Notes: generated from the sequence alone by a model not told the origin. 64,000 bases of DNA from Prostheceraeus crozeri (GCA_907163375.1 CAJQUW010014769.1:992001-1056000), one strand, 5' to 3'. Numbered from the stretch's first letter, positions 44,840-55,715 are shown. A program made the numbers and translations.

Positions 44840-45030
44840 ACATGTGTCGGTGAAAAGGTCATCAACAAGGTTCATCGCTTTATGATGAGTCAGCGCTATT
44901 TATAGACATGAAATGATGCCCACACACGTGTCGGTGAAAAGGTTGAACAAGACTGATTAGATTCTTATCTAACTGACTAGTGCTTTTCCACTTCATGAGT
45001 CAGAGCTATTTATAGACATGAGTTAACAAA
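44840..45030. promoter_or_regulatory. Duplicated TGAGTCA + TATA-like block
   Basis: Two related units carry tcggtgaaaaggt, then a TGAGTCAG motif (44886 and 44996) and, 1-2 bases on, ctatttatagacatg (TATAAATAG on the minus strand at 44896-44904 and 45006-45014). The TGAGTCA motif is also in the terminal repeats. Orientation is ambiguous: it could serve minus-strand transcripts across the TBP-like gene or be a bidirectional control region. Confidence 0.45.
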
Positions 45031-45089
45031 GTGGCTGATGTTTCCTAAGCCGAAGAAATTGTCATGATGTTACATTCGTTGGTGAGGAT

Positions 45090-45530
45090 GATAACTTACA
45101 AACTCTAACATGGTTTTGACTTTATTTCTAACTTTACAAACATCAACCTTATTTCTAACTTCGCAAACGTCAACTTTATTTCTAACTTTACAAACAGTGA
45201 AATGCTTGTCACTTAATTTTATACTTTGCCTATCTTGCAAACTCTGAAATGATTCTAACATTAATTCAAACTTTACAATCATCAACTTTATTTCTAACTT
45301 TACAAACGTCAACTTTACAAACAGTGAAGTGATTCTGACTTCATTTATATTTCACCTATCTTACAAACAGTGACATGGTTATAACTTTATTTCTAACTTT
45401 ACAATCATCAACTTTATTTCTAACTTTACAAACGTCAACTTTATTTCTAACTTTACAAACAGTGAAATGATTCTGACTTCATTTTATATTTCACCTATCT
45501 TACAAACAGTGACATGTTTTGACATTATTA
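45090..45530. repeat. Central tandem repeat tract
   Basis: About a dozen variants of a ~26 bp unit, aactttatttctaactttac plus aaacgtc/aaacagtg, between the plus-strand array and the end of the polymerase gene. On the minus strand it reads as repeated VCKVRNKVD, which I take as chance. It could be an internal control or replication-related tract. Confidence 0.8.
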
Positions 45531-45985
45531 GCAAGTCAGTCCCACCTATTTGAACCGCAACTTTATGTCAAAAGAAAAAACGAGACAGTCTGTACATGAT
45601 ATGTTATTGAATAAAAGACATTTCATCACAGTCACACATAGTTAATACTATACACGGAGAAAACAAAGTCACTGATGTGTCGGAAACTGTACAGGGACAA
45701 AACAAAGTCAGCAAAAGCACTGGATACCCCATCGATGATATGCTGTGATCAGGAGTTGGACGCATGTTACAAGGCACTCACTGACAACACCCCATAGAAA
45801 AGGCCATGGAGTGAAAAAGCAAAACATCAACCACAACAGAGAGGAAGCATTCATCATACATCGCCGGACGGAGGAAGAGAAAGTTTCTGTCTCTTGGGTG
45901 GAGGTAGATGAGTGTCGGGATGGCCGTACGGTAATGAGTGGTTAGGACTCATCCAGCATCGCTTGTCTTCCCAAGCTGAGAGACC
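45531..45985. other. Spacer between repeat tract and polymerase end
   Basis: No recognised gene; one short plus-strand frame without motifs. Confidence 0.4.
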
Positions 45986-45989
45986 TCGT

Positions 45990-48900
45990 TTCCTAAATGT
46001 CGTTGTTCTGACTTGATGCGACTGTGATTTTAAAATGGTCATTTCTACTTTTTTTAATTTTAAGTGAATCTAAGGAATCTTGATAGCCCCTATGTGTCAT
46101 TTTTCTAACGATTGACTTCAAGATGCCTTTCGCCCGTTTAATAGAAAGCTCTGAGTATTTTAGCTTCATGGAGTACATCTTGCGGCGAAGCAAGATCATC
46201 TCCTCTACCTGTTTGCCGGCACACTCATCCTTGAAGCAGCCGAGCTTCGCTTTATTTGTGGTAAAGTAAAGCGGATGGTCAGTGGGTTAGTTGGAACTAT
46301 CAAATTTGGGTGCTAAATATTATAAAATGTCTTCCTGTTTGACTTGGCTAGTGGTTGTCAAAGCTAGGAAGAAGCCGTTTGCATCGCCTCCTACTAATTC
46401 CACATGTTGGATCAATGGACAAGTTTTAAAGGTGTGGTAAAACAACTTGTACATTTCTAACTTGGAGTGATCCAAGACAGCTTGACCGACATAAATGGGC
46501 TTGCAAAGTTCTACTTTGGATTTTAACATTTTAAAACCAGTGATGTCTTCGGAAATGACATCATGGTGACAAAACAACAGTGAGCGGCATAACTTGATAC
46601 TCGTTTCCGGATCAGTCACGTTACGATAGTCCATGCGCTTTCTTACATCCTCCATGGTTTTACCAAAGAGGGCATTATTCTTAAATTTAAAGAAGTCCTT
46701 TTCGAAAGGATTCTTGGATTCAGCCCGTTTCTTACTATTAAATTCTATATGCGGTTTTAGAAAGGGCTTCTGCCTAAACTGGATAGCGCGATGGACTTTG
46801 TCAAGTTGCATCCCTATACCTAGATAGAATTTGAGGATGGAATAGTGCACGATATAATGCTGCTTGTTCAATTGGGTGAGCAGCAACTTCCCAGTGTGTT
46901 TATATTTTAAGTCATTTTCCGCCTCATATTGCTTATTGTGTTCTTCCATAAAGGGAGAGAACATATCTGGACTGACTATGCCAGATTCGGGTGCGAGAGG
47001 GAAATCAACTGTTCTATACTTAATACATTCTGGATAGATGAGGTCGACTTCAAATAAATAACCTATGTCGGCCTCATCTCCCGGTGCCATGATGGGTGCT
47101 GGATTGGAGATGTGTTCAATGTCATGGGGCTCTACCCTTTGGAAGTCAGACTGTGGTAAAGGCTTGGATAATCAACTCCCATATAAATTAATTTGGTCTA
47201 TGTACATTAAATGCGTGGTCGATCCTATGTCTTGGGTGCTGTTGACAACATGTTTGTTAAAAAATGTTGAGCCTCCCCTAATACCACGTTCAAATAACGT
47301 GTACATTTCTGCATCTTGCAGTAAATGTATTCTCTTTTTCGTCATCTTAAAGGCTGACTGATAGGACAGACCCGTTAGACTAACAAAATGGACGGGTTCG
47401 AAGGCGTCCTGTTCTAATGTGACTTTCTTAAAAGTCTCAAACATGTCAGCCAACAGATAGACGTCTAATTTTAAGTAGGCAAGCATGTAGTCACCAGAGC
47501 ATGCTTGCTCTGCATGTCTATAGTCATCCGGCGAACAGTCCTCACCCGTCGAATCATTTTTAAATTTATCGATGGACGGTCTCCTTCAATGTGTCCATTG
47601 AGCTAAAATAACTATAAGGAAGCACCCCTTTCCGTCGCATGAGACTGTCACTCATGTTGGGATAGTCTTTCTTTAAATGTTGAGTGAGGGGAAGTGTTTC
47701 TAAATTATTAGCCAACGCAACTAAGGAAGAAGACATAAATTGAAAACTATCTAGAAACTTTATGTCATAGACGACAGGCTTCCCCTCCTTCGTCTATGCC
47801 ACCTGGACTCGACTTGTACTTTGGCAGTGATGCACATAAATTTTTCCTTACTTTGTGCAATCACTTTGGATGACCAAGATTTCATTTTACCGAATCCATG
47901 GCGAACGATGATGTGAGCATCATAACATTTAAAGTTATAGAAGATGACGGGGAGCGTTCGCAGTTTGAGCCTAAGTTTCATGTCACATTTACTGCATAAG
48001 GCAGACCTAAACTTACCACTGAGATGGCAATGGTCCCTCACTTTCTTATGTTGCTGATCATCAAAGGATGAACAGCAGCGGGGACATTCCGTGGTCCTAT
48101 CAAACTTGAGTTTATGGGCTTCTGTGAAGCACATGGGTTTCCTAGTCAGCTCCGCTTCATACCGTTGATGAAAGCGGGGTTTCCTTTCTAAAAAGTTGAG
48201 CAAGTTTTCAACGCACTCCTCGCCTTGCCACACATGCATTTTATTTTGGTTCCTATAATATGGATGTCAAACTTCATAACAGGCAATGGCTGCTGGCTCA
48301 TGACTTAGGTCTTCTTGTTCAATGTAGCATTCAATGTCCGCATAGATGGTACATATGGGACTGAGCTCATTGCCGTTCTCCTCATACCTATAAAATTTAT
48401 CTTTGGGCATGACTTCCATTTGAAGTTTACCCCGAGAGCACCACTTGTAATGCTGTTCAAAAAATTGGTTTTGACCTAAAGCGTCGTGTGCAGCGATCAC
48501 AGTAATAAAATTTGTCATCATAACTTTGTTGGTAGCGATACAATCTAGAAATTTTAGGAATGCCACAATAATGCCATTCTGGGTGGTTGTCGCTATAGAC
48601 TAGGAGAAGATTGACAACCCGGTCGAAGTTACTTTGGCGGTTGTTGTACCTAATGCCCTTCAGACCTTTTTCGCAGAGATGGACGACGATCTTAATTTCA
48701 TTCAATTTTTCAGATTGGGCGATGCTTTTAAAATCTAGTGTGTTGACATCTAACCCGTCAAACTTAAGCTCATCCTCCCAGTCACAATACTTGGTGACTC
48801 TTTGACGATGTATACCTATATCATTATAGTGAAGAATGGAGAGGACGGCATACTTGAAACACTGGGACTGACACTTTACATTGATGACAGCCTTTTTATC

Positions 48901-49008
48901 AGCCAGTGCTTTGGGGAGGGTGAAACAACCGCTCCCTTGCAACTTTTTTAAAAGATTGATTTCAATGTCTACTTTCTCTATCCCATCAAAAACCAGAGTC
49001 TCTTTCAT
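45990..49008 (-). pseudogene. Protein-primed type B DNA polymerase of Polinton type, fossil
   Basis: Minus strand. In order: a domain with KKAVINVKCQSQCFKYAVLS, NLLLVYSDNHPEWHYCGIPK and a CDRCTRRF zinc motif, known N-terminal to invertebrate Polinton polymerases; exonuclease block IYADIEC; a Cys/His zinc patch with KVRDHCHLSGKFRSALCSKC; second exonuclease block VIFYNFKCYDAHIIVRHG; the SLTGLSYQSAFKMTKK and FERGIRGGSTFF blocks; polymerase motif A region MYIDQINLYGS; motif B block NNALFGKTMEDVRKRM; the motif C region near 46370; and a C-terminal block with AKGILKSIVRKMTHRGYQDS. Such polymerases start from a protein primer at inverted-repeat ends. The frame is interrupted about five times, so this is a dead copy. 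Confidence 0.85.
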
Positions 49009-49900
49009 TAAATTTATTTAAGTTGCTGACGAGATAGGTCGCATGTCTCTCTATCCACTCGTTTACGTCACCTATGAGATCAGCAGCACACGAGGCTATC
49101 CTAGTGGTCACAGTGGACTCTACTTCTCCCGTGCTACTGTCTACCTTATTGAAACGAGCAGTGAGATAGAACATGCCTTTGAGCAAAAATCTATCTAAGC
49201 TTGTCAACATTTGATGAATTAAACCTATATTATTCATCAAGAAAGGATGAGTATCTTGTGCAGGTTCAGAGCTTTCTAACTCATAGTCGCGAACGAGCCT
49301 CTCAAGGGAAAACTTACTCAGCCTTAGAGTGACGTTGTTGTCAGTGTAAAGCTCAGTGGAATGTGTGTGACAGAGTGTGTGCGAAGAAAGAACAAACTCT
49401 GTAGAAAAGGTCTTCTGACACGAAGAACAGGAAAAGCCGACGTGCGATGAAGGATGCTTCCTACCTGTTGTTGTCGGTGGTTGCCTCACACTGCCACAGA
49501 AACCGCCTTCGATGTGGACTCGCAAGTTGGTGTTGTTGTAGAACGTGCGTCCAAAACCTTCACACTTGGGTCGTTGAGGGATCGGTCGGCGCTTTCCTCC
49601 TATGCAAGCATTGCCAGCGGTGTGACGTCTTAAGTTGAAGGCTTTGGCGAAGACCCTGTCACACCGCTGGCATCGAAAGTCCTTCTCCTCTTCGACTTCA
49701 ATCTCCTCTCCCACTATCTCCACCTCCGCCTCCAGCAATCTCTCCACCGACTGAACGGAGAGGAAAGGGAGTTCGGCCGCTGCTGCAGGTGGTGGTGACG
49801 ATGCTGGGATGACGATGAGGCGGGAGGGAACGTCGCCGTCTAGGAGGTAGGCCGCCAGATCTGATGAGAAAAAGAGAAAAGAGATTAGTGACATGATCAT
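48986..49900 (-). CDS. C2H2 zinc-finger and accessory N-terminal part of the polymerase unit
   Basis: 304-residue open segment directly before the polymerase block. Three C2H2-like fingers (FRCQRCDRVFAKAFNLRRHT, a second with FGRTFYNNTNLRVHIEGGFC, and FSCSSCQKTFSTEFVLSSHT) follow an acidic, alanine/proline-rich start (EVEIVGEEIEVEEEKD). Its C-terminal part (LLKGMFYLTARFNKVDSSTG, EWIERHATYLVSNLNKFNER, DSGF) is the accessory domain that also exists as stand-alone genes at 42599 and 51252. A splice-acceptor-like T-rich tract ends at ~49862. Likely the N-terminal region of the same transcription unit, as is known for some Polintons. Confidence 0.65.
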   Translation of the reverse strand: MIMSLISFLFFSSDLAAYLLDGDVPSRLIVIPASSPPPAAAAELPFLSVQSVERLLEAEVEIVGEEIEVEEEKDFRCQRCDRVFAKAFNLRRHTAGNACIGGKRRPIPQRPKCEGFGRTFYNNTNLRVHIEGGFCGSVRQPPTTTGRKHPSSHVGFSCSSCQKTFSTEFVLSSHTLCHTHSTELYTDNNVTLRLSKFSLERLVRDYELESSEPAQDTHPFLMNNIGLIHQMLTSLDRFLLKGMFYLTARFNKVDSSTGEVESTVTTRIASCAADLIGDVNEWIERHATYLVSNLNKFNERDSGF

Positions 49901-49942
49901 AATTTCAAGTTTGAAGTATTATCCCCCTTTTCCCAATCACAG

Positions 49943-50215
49943 TTACTTGCCATCTAAGGAATTGATTTCCGGCAACACCGATGGTAGAGGAGGAGGCAGG
50001 AGTGCGACGCGAGCCGAGGGTGGAAGGGTCCTTGGCTTCGGTGTCGGAGGGACGTGGTGACGAGGAGCAGGGACTGGTGCAGGGAGCGGAAGTGGCGGTG
50101 GAGGTGGGGCGATGACGATGCCCGAGAAAGGATTCGGACCTTGAGCGGAGGTAGATGGGCGGGAAGGTAGGGCCGGAAATTCCTCGCGTATTTTCGCCTC
50201 ACGGCTTCTTCCCAC
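49943..50215 (-). CDS. Proline-rich segment of the polymerase unit
   Basis: A 90-residue open segment with a basic start (MGRSREAKIREEFPALPSRP) and long proline runs (IVIAPPPPPLPLPAPVPAPR). It is bounded by splice-like junctions: a T/C-rich tract ending in cag near 50231 and a gtaact donor near 49947 (minus-strand sense). Probably disordered. Function unknown. Confidence 0.5.
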   Translation of the reverse strand: MGRSREAKIREEFPALPSRPSTSAQGPNPFSGIVIAPPPPPLPLPAPVPAPRHHVPPTPKPRTLPPSARVALLPPPLPSVLPEINSLDGK

Positions 50216-50229
50216 TTCTTCATTTTAGC

Positions 50230-51080
50230 CATATCTGTAGAGGGGAAAGAGAGATTAGATAATGAGACAAGGATGATGTAGAGTAAGTTGCACGGATACA
50301 GAAGTGCTAAAACATGACATTCCAACTCTCAGTTCTCATAGGTGAGGATACTTACACTTGCCAAGCCGCTCATAGGCTTCCCCGATTGTTCCTTGGGGGA
50401 CGGGTTCCCCATTACGAATACATTCATGCACTGAAAAAGAATGACAGCAAAGATAAGCATAGGTAAGATTTGGATTCGGTTTAAACATGAACAAAATAAG
50501 GGAAGGGCTCTTGATTTTAATTAGGATGTGCACCCTAATGATGTTAGTAACAGAGTGAGTCAACCTTGATACAAATACTTGCATTGCTCGATGGTCGCCT
50601 TCTCCATCTCAGCAGCAATGCGGTAATTTTCAACTTTCTTGAATTCGATTTTCTTGTTAGGATGTACATGATTAATTGAATCGTTTCATTTGCCTAGTCA
50701 ACGTTTATCATGGGAACAATCATTGAAGTGACATCTAATGAACTACATTTCTCTCTACTCCATATCATAAAGACTAACCTTTGTCGAATGGCTGAAGTAC
50801 TCTGACCTGGCGACAGAAAGCATCACCTTGAGTATGAAGCGAACGCCAACGGCTCAGAGGTTTCGGTCTAACAAATGACGAACAACCCGTGCAACACAAT
50901 TCCTCTACGGCAGTACCCGCCGTCCCGAAGGAACGCTCGAGTAAAGGAGGTATTACAGCGATGATATGTTTTATGAGCAGAAATGAATCTCTTGATAGCA
51001 AGAGACTATTCAACTTGATAGCAAGTCAAAACAACCTGATAGCAGGAGCTCACCGACACTCACCTTGTGAAAGATAAATG
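50230..51080 (-). other. 5' part of the polymerase transcription unit with intron-like signals
   Basis: Minus strand. Several short open blocks are bordered by donor- and acceptor-like sequences (for example gtgagt at ~51062, gttagt at ~50780 and gtaagt at ~50352). One block (50801-50945) recurs as two extra copies at 52264-52740. Polintons with introns are known, so a spliced leader region is plausible. Confidence 0.45.
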
Positions 51081-51104
51081 TGAAGAGCAGAGCTGGTGCA
51101 CTGC

Positions 51105-51114
51105 CTTTTATAAG
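51105..51114 (-). promoter_or_regulatory. TATA box of the minus-strand polymerase unit
   Basis: CTTATAAAAG on the minus strand, about 40 bp before the first donor-like site, with a CCAAT-type motif (tccaatcac) ~35 bp further upstream. The same arrangement is seen before the first plus-strand gene (40572-40620). Confidence 0.55.
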
Positions 51115-51251
51115 ATTTTCTTAAGCGGTGAATGGATGAGACCTCTCGTCCAATCACAGACGAGCTAGAGTTCCCGATGTGCGCACACACATTTGTAACG
51201 CGTTATTGAAATCGTCTTAGGCAAAAATGATGTTTAGCAATAGACTCAACC

Positions 51252-51704
51252 ATGGCACCTGAAGTCAATACACTGAAACATGATGATTGCACGATTCGTT
51301 TTCATCAAGAGAGCTTCGGAGGCTTAATACAAGATTACATCCTTGAGTTTCAAAGGGAGGAGACAGAATTGGAAGCATGTTTAGACTACACACGAGAGAT
51401 ATTTACGGAGTTGATATTTTATTTCAAAGACAGTATCATCAAGGCTCACTTAATTGCACATGTCAATTACACTCATTTTTCACAAGGTGAAGCAGCGGAA
51501 AGTGTTGACTTTCAATTTCGTTCTTACGGACAAGAATATGTTGCTGATGCTTCTGAGTTTTATACACGACATCCGCAGAAGATTATTTCTCGTATCGACA
51601 ACTTTCATGGTTACGGCGATCATTTGCTTCTGAATAAAATAAACCATATTGTCATTGCTATTAGTAAAGTGGGTTTCAATGATGTTAAATCAAAGACCAA
51701 ATAA
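51252..51704 (+). CDS. Stand-alone relative of the polymerase N-terminal accessory domain (copy 2)
   Basis: 150 residues from ATG (MAPEVNTLKHDDCTIRFHQE) to TAA; looks whole. FGGLIQDYILEF, VDFQFRSYGQEYVADASEFY and IISRIDNFHGYGDHLLLNKI match the layout of the 42599-43114 protein and the accessory region in front of the polymerase. It lies upstream of, and divergent from, the polymerase unit, sharing the ~140 bp between TATA box and ATG. A duplicated polymerase accessory factor is the simplest reading. Function unknown. Confidence 0.6.
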   Translation: MAPEVNTLKHDDCTIRFHQESFGGLIQDYILEFQREETELEACLDYTREIFTELIFYFKDSIIKAHLIAHVNYTHFSQGEAAESVDFQFRSYGQEYVADASEFYTRHPQKIISRIDNFHGYGDHLLLNKINHIVIAISKVGFNDVKSKTK

Positions 51705-51749
51705 AGTATTTTTTCATGACACTTGTGTTGTGCTAAACTTTCTAGTGCT

Positions 51750-52090
51750 GAGATGAGTTCGGTCAGTCACAAAACTTCAATGATCAAACTTTACTTTCAC
51801 AAACGTGTGTTGTGGTAAAAACTATTTGACTACACTAACTTTGCTTTTGCAAACCATGATACACTTTCTGACGACACTCACGAATAAAACTTCGATGATC
51901 AAACTTTACTTTCACAAATGTGTGTCACGGTAAAACTATTTGACTACAATAACGCTTACATTTTATGACATTTGCGTTTCATAAAACGCCATGATCAAAC
52001 TTTCTAACTATACATCAGCCTGTGCTGCAGTAAAACTTTTGTATAACATGATATACTTTCCGACTACACTCACAAGAGCTTGTTCACTAG
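51750..52090. repeat. ~115 bp tandem repeat, about 2.5 copies
   Basis: Units share ttcRatgatcaaactttact, tttcacaaaYgtgtg, ggtaaaactatttgactac and ttccgactacactcac-like ends. They follow the plus-strand gene at 51252-51704 and resemble in composition the central tract at 45.1-45.5 kb. Confidence 0.7.
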
Positions 52091-52263
52091 CGAAGAGAGA
52101 AATGAACTTGTGGCTGCATGTGGTGCAATGGTAGCCTCCTATTTCATCCCTTCATCATTTCGTCTCCGTGATAGAGACAAGCAGAGCTCATTGTTCATTC
52201 TCGCATGTATGGCCAACTATCGGGAGACAAGTGCAATGGAAATTTTATGAGGTAACCTGTGGC

Positions 52264-52740
52264 AGATAGCTAAATGTCGCCCTGGCGGTCAGAGTACAAC
52301 GTTGAGACGAAAGTCAGCCACTTGGAAACATGACGCAGAGAGGTTTCACAAGGATTACTATTGCCTATTGCCAACGTCCCGTGCAGTACTCATCGCTACG
52401 GACTTCACCGCTGTCTCGAAAGAACGCCCACCAACAGGAAGTATGACACCGAAATCTCCGTGACTTACACCGTCAATGTCCGAGTTATTTACAAGAGTTT
52501 GGCAGACTTTGATCAGCTTGATAGCAGGCCGTGATTCACAAGCGCTTTGCAATGGAGATGTTTAGATGCCATTCATGACAAGATAGCTAAGACTCAACCG
52601 ATTGGCGTTCAAAGTGCTACGTTGAGAACTGTGTCAAATGCCCAACATGAGTTGCCCCAGCGGTTTCGGTCTAAAATATGACACACTCCCTTGCCACACT
52701 TATCACTACGGCATCATCCACCGTCCCGAAGGAACACCCT
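52264..52740. repeat. Two extra copies of a polymerase-unit exon-like block
   Basis: 52264-52438 and 52581-52740 begin agatagctaa and share acgttgaga, a caYgaggtttc/cggtttcggtct part, and a ccgtcccgaaggaac end with each other and with 50801-50945, same orientation. Apparently tandem duplication of that block, since decayed. Confidence 0.65.
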
Positions 52741-53440
52741 GTCAGTGGAATATTCCAGCAAAACTCTCCGTGTCATGCTGGCTTTCAGTGAAAAGCCGTT
52801 TGTATTAAGTGTGGCTCGTACACACTTCTACATGCCTTCATTGACTTCAGCAGGGTCGAAAACCCCAGAAAACCTCCAAAAATAATGAATTTGAATTTTT
52901 CTAGCATTTAGCACTACTTATGAAATTTTATAAATAGTCTGTCAATATAGGTCTGATCAATAGCGTTCGAACCTTTTTTTGAATCATGTCAAAAGGACTT
53001 GTAGAAGCAAAGTTACAAGCCTTTAAAGTTTTGGAGTCTTTTATGGCCTGGAGACGAAGGCCATCTCCTGGCTAACCTCTAAGTCTGACACCTTAGCTGA
53101 TATCAGTCATGAAATTTTCTAAGTCGGTTTCCGTGATTTTTGGATATTTCCAATGCTATCATCAGAGCTCCGGAGTTCACCTACCCCAACCCAGTCGGGA
53201 GGAGAACTGATTTCCACAAGTAGAGACTCCACTTATATAGTTTGTGGCGATCAGCTGATGACGTAATATCCATCATCCAAAACTTTAAATACGTCTATCT
53301 CCGGTTCTAGTGCTCCGATTGACTTGAAACTCACCCGCTATATGCAGAATGGCACGCTGATTCGTTCACCCGCTAGAGCCATTTTCGTAAAAATTCTAAC
53401 TCTGTCGTTTTTTCGACAATTTCCAAAATTTTCAATGGCG
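52741..53440. other. Inner flank of right terminal repeat
   Basis: No gene recognised. The last ~100 bp before 53441 matches the inner duplicated module on the left side. Confidence 0.45.
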
Positions 53441-53944
53441 TCTCACATCTAAACGAATGCAGATATGAACAAGCCGTTTCTTCCACTGAAGTTGTCTCAC
53501 TCTTAGCTTTTAAACGAGCTATTGCACAACTTTCTACAATCTCTAGAACCAAAGTTGGAAGTCTCGTTCAAGAGGGGGGTCAGAACTTTTTCTCTCCGAT
53601 TGAGCTGGAAACAAGCTCCTAGACCCAAAATTGGCCAAAAAGTCCGAATTTGCCCTCCGTTTTCCCATCCGAGGCCTCCTTCATGTCGAAAAATGGACTT
53701 TCTCATCCCAAAACATCCAAAACCTGCTTTTTCTAAGTCTACTGTTTTCAGAGATTCCTACCTTTGCTGGAAAACTCCTCCTTCCTTCCAGAGGAGGGGA
53801 GGTAGGGAACAGTTTCCTCCTCACGGACCCTTTTCTCCCAGCACATCCTTGGCCATCTCCCTCACCTTCCAGAGGAGGGGCTGAGTCAGCATGATGACTC
53901 ATCGTTGCTCATTTTGGACTTTATTTTGGTACGGGCTTACTACT
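53441..53944 (-). repeat. Right terminal inverted repeat of Polinton-like element
   Basis: Complement of 39100-39602 with only a few differences. Ends ...acgggcttactact at 53931-53944. Contains the mirror TGAGTCA and Maf-type motifs at ~53881-53902. Confidence 0.9.
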
Positions 53945-53975
53945 GGCTAGATTGCAGATGATCAATCGGATCCAA

Positions 53976-54025
53976 GGAATTGTTGTGCTTAATTGTTCAA
54001 GTCTGAGGACATCTTTCTATTCATT
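53976..54025. repeat. Outer inverted repeat, right arm
   Basis: Complement of 38891-38941 at about 92% identity with one 1-base indel. Outside the right terminal repeat. Confidence 0.8.
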
Positions 54026-55286
54026 GCCCAGGCGAACTGGCACTCTACAATCTTTGAGACTACTCAAATCAGTGTGGATTATGCAGCAATGTCAGCTGAA
54101 CAAAAACGAGATATAAAAGGACAAAAACGGAAATACAAGATTGCAAATACTTTTGAGATACTTTCGAAAGGCTCCGACTCTGATGAAAATCGTCGACACT
54201 GATGGGCTTCGATGACGCAATAGTCAGCATGCAAAAACCATAGTTGCCACAATGGCTGCAGTTTAAGGCATACTTTGTCATGGATCTTCTCAAATAACCG
54301 AAAAATTATTGATGAAATGAAACTTTTCAAGGCAGTAATGTCAATTTAGAAGGTAAAGAGTGGTTGCAATAAAAAGATCTGCATCTCAGCTCAATTATTG
54401 CTATTTAATTAGTTGATTTCAAAATGCGATTTTCAAAAATGCTTTCTCATGTCAAAGCAAGATGTTTCATATCTTATAAAAAGCAGCCTTCAATTCCGTC
54501 TTTGTCAAGACACACATCTGTTTCGATTACCTATCTCATTTACAAGTTTTACAACTGATTCATGCAAATAAATGACTTATTTGACTTAATATAATAAGCC
54601 ATTCCATTTTTCAGTAGATCATGCTTCGATAGTAGCTTCCTCTGTTGACAGAAGACTATACGACATATTGTGAAAACGTTCGTCTCATATAAAAGTGCAA
54701 ATCTACACTGTAAATTGCTGGATATGAAAATTACATACAAACATATGCCAAAATAACATACAATTTGAAACTAACTTCTCGTATACTTACAGAGATCTGA
54801 TATGTTTTTCATACGACATCTCACTTACTTTCGTATGTGATTGGTATGTAACGACACGAACTATTCTATCTGTGATTGGCTGTTTGCACTGAAATACGAG
54901 TTGCTGGTATGTTTTATATACGAGGCCCGATGATAATTCATCCTCATTCGTATGCCTCTTGCATGTAGAACTTTAAATCACATAGCTAAAATATATATAT
55001 TATATTGTCAAATAACCTTTTTCAGTGTTACTAGTCGTGACTATTTCTTGATTAATAGAATCAGACTGCACCAGATTAGATGTATAGCGAATATTATGAA
55101 CAAAGTTGCTAAACATCAGTTCATTAACGCAATAATTAGCGGGCAATCATGTTGACTATATATCTCAAACATAACTATTTTTGCGTTCATGAATTATAAT
55201 GTGTTTTTATTTCGGATTAATAATGTGCTTAATTTCAAAATTGCACAATGCATAATTGTTGATGGTTAAAATCTTATTGATTATTC
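54026..55286. other. No gene recognised
   Basis: AT-rich. A block at ~54720-54850 (acaaacatatgccaaaa, ttcgtatgtgattggtat) recurs at ~56090-56172 (acaaatatatgccaaga, same 18-mer), so a short dispersed repeat is present twice. Confidence 0.45.
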
Positions 55287-55715
55287 ATGAAGTGCCTTAG
55301 ACTTACGTGTATTAAAATCGAATTCACTATTAAAAGTATGACTCTTGAATGTCATTATCTTACTACTCACAAATCAGTAGTAACATTAGTGCATTGCAAT
55401 GACTGCAATAAATTTTACATAGGTGAATCCGGTCGTTCTTTGAACGTTCGGATTAAAGAGCACAAGTATGATATTCGCAGTCATAACATGAACAATGCTT
55501 TATATGTGCATTCTGTAAATAATGAACACTCCTTTAATTTTGATAGCGCCCGCTTGATTTATCCCTGCAATGACCTCCATACCAGAAAAGTGTTAGAATC
55601 ATCTGTAATAAGATCGCATCCCGACAATGTTGTAAATCTCAATTCCGGCCTCATTAATGTAAATACTCATGTTGCTAATCTCGTTGTTCGCGGTGTTGGA
55701 AATGTTTTATCTTAG
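55287..55715 (+). pseudogene. PLE GIY-YIG endonuclease fragment
   Basis: 142 residues with SVVTLVHCNDCNKFYIGESG (CxxC and YIG), LNVRIKEHKYDI, ALYVHSVNNEHSFNFD and ARLIYPCNDLHTRKVLESSV, where the nuclease glutamate sits, ending in its own stop. No reverse transcriptase is visible upstream, so this is a 5'-truncated copy, as is common for PLEs. The nuclease domain itself has no internal stop. Confidence 0.85.

Larger units (their letters stand above)
39100..53944. mobile_element. Polinton-like element (protein-primed DNA polymerase), fossil
   Basis: A 14.8 kb unit bounded by ~500 bp inverted repeats that begin 5'-AGTAGTAAGCCC and end ...TTACTACT, consistent with the AG termini of Polintons/Mavericks. 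Parts: a plus-strand array of small genes (40.7-44.8 kb), a central repeat tract (44.8-45.5 kb), a minus-strand type B DNA polymerase unit (51.1 down to 46.0 kb) and a further plus-strand gene (51.3-51.7 kb). No capsid, packaging ATPase, protease or integrase is recognisable. The flanking hexamers (ggttaa and ggctag) agree at 4 of 6 positions, so a 6 bp target duplication is uncertain. The near-identical ends suggest a fairly recent insertion or later gene conversion. The polymerase is broken in about five places; several small genes look whole. Confidence 0.8.

Noticed and set aside
45070-45312. Minus-strand frame with repeated VCKVRNKVD
   Set aside because: It is the translation of a DNA tandem repeat in the central tract, with no start signals or family match.
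39094-53950. 6 bp target duplication for the Polinton-like element
   Set aside because: The flanking hexamers ggttaa and ggctag match at only 4 of 6 positions, which is not convincing.
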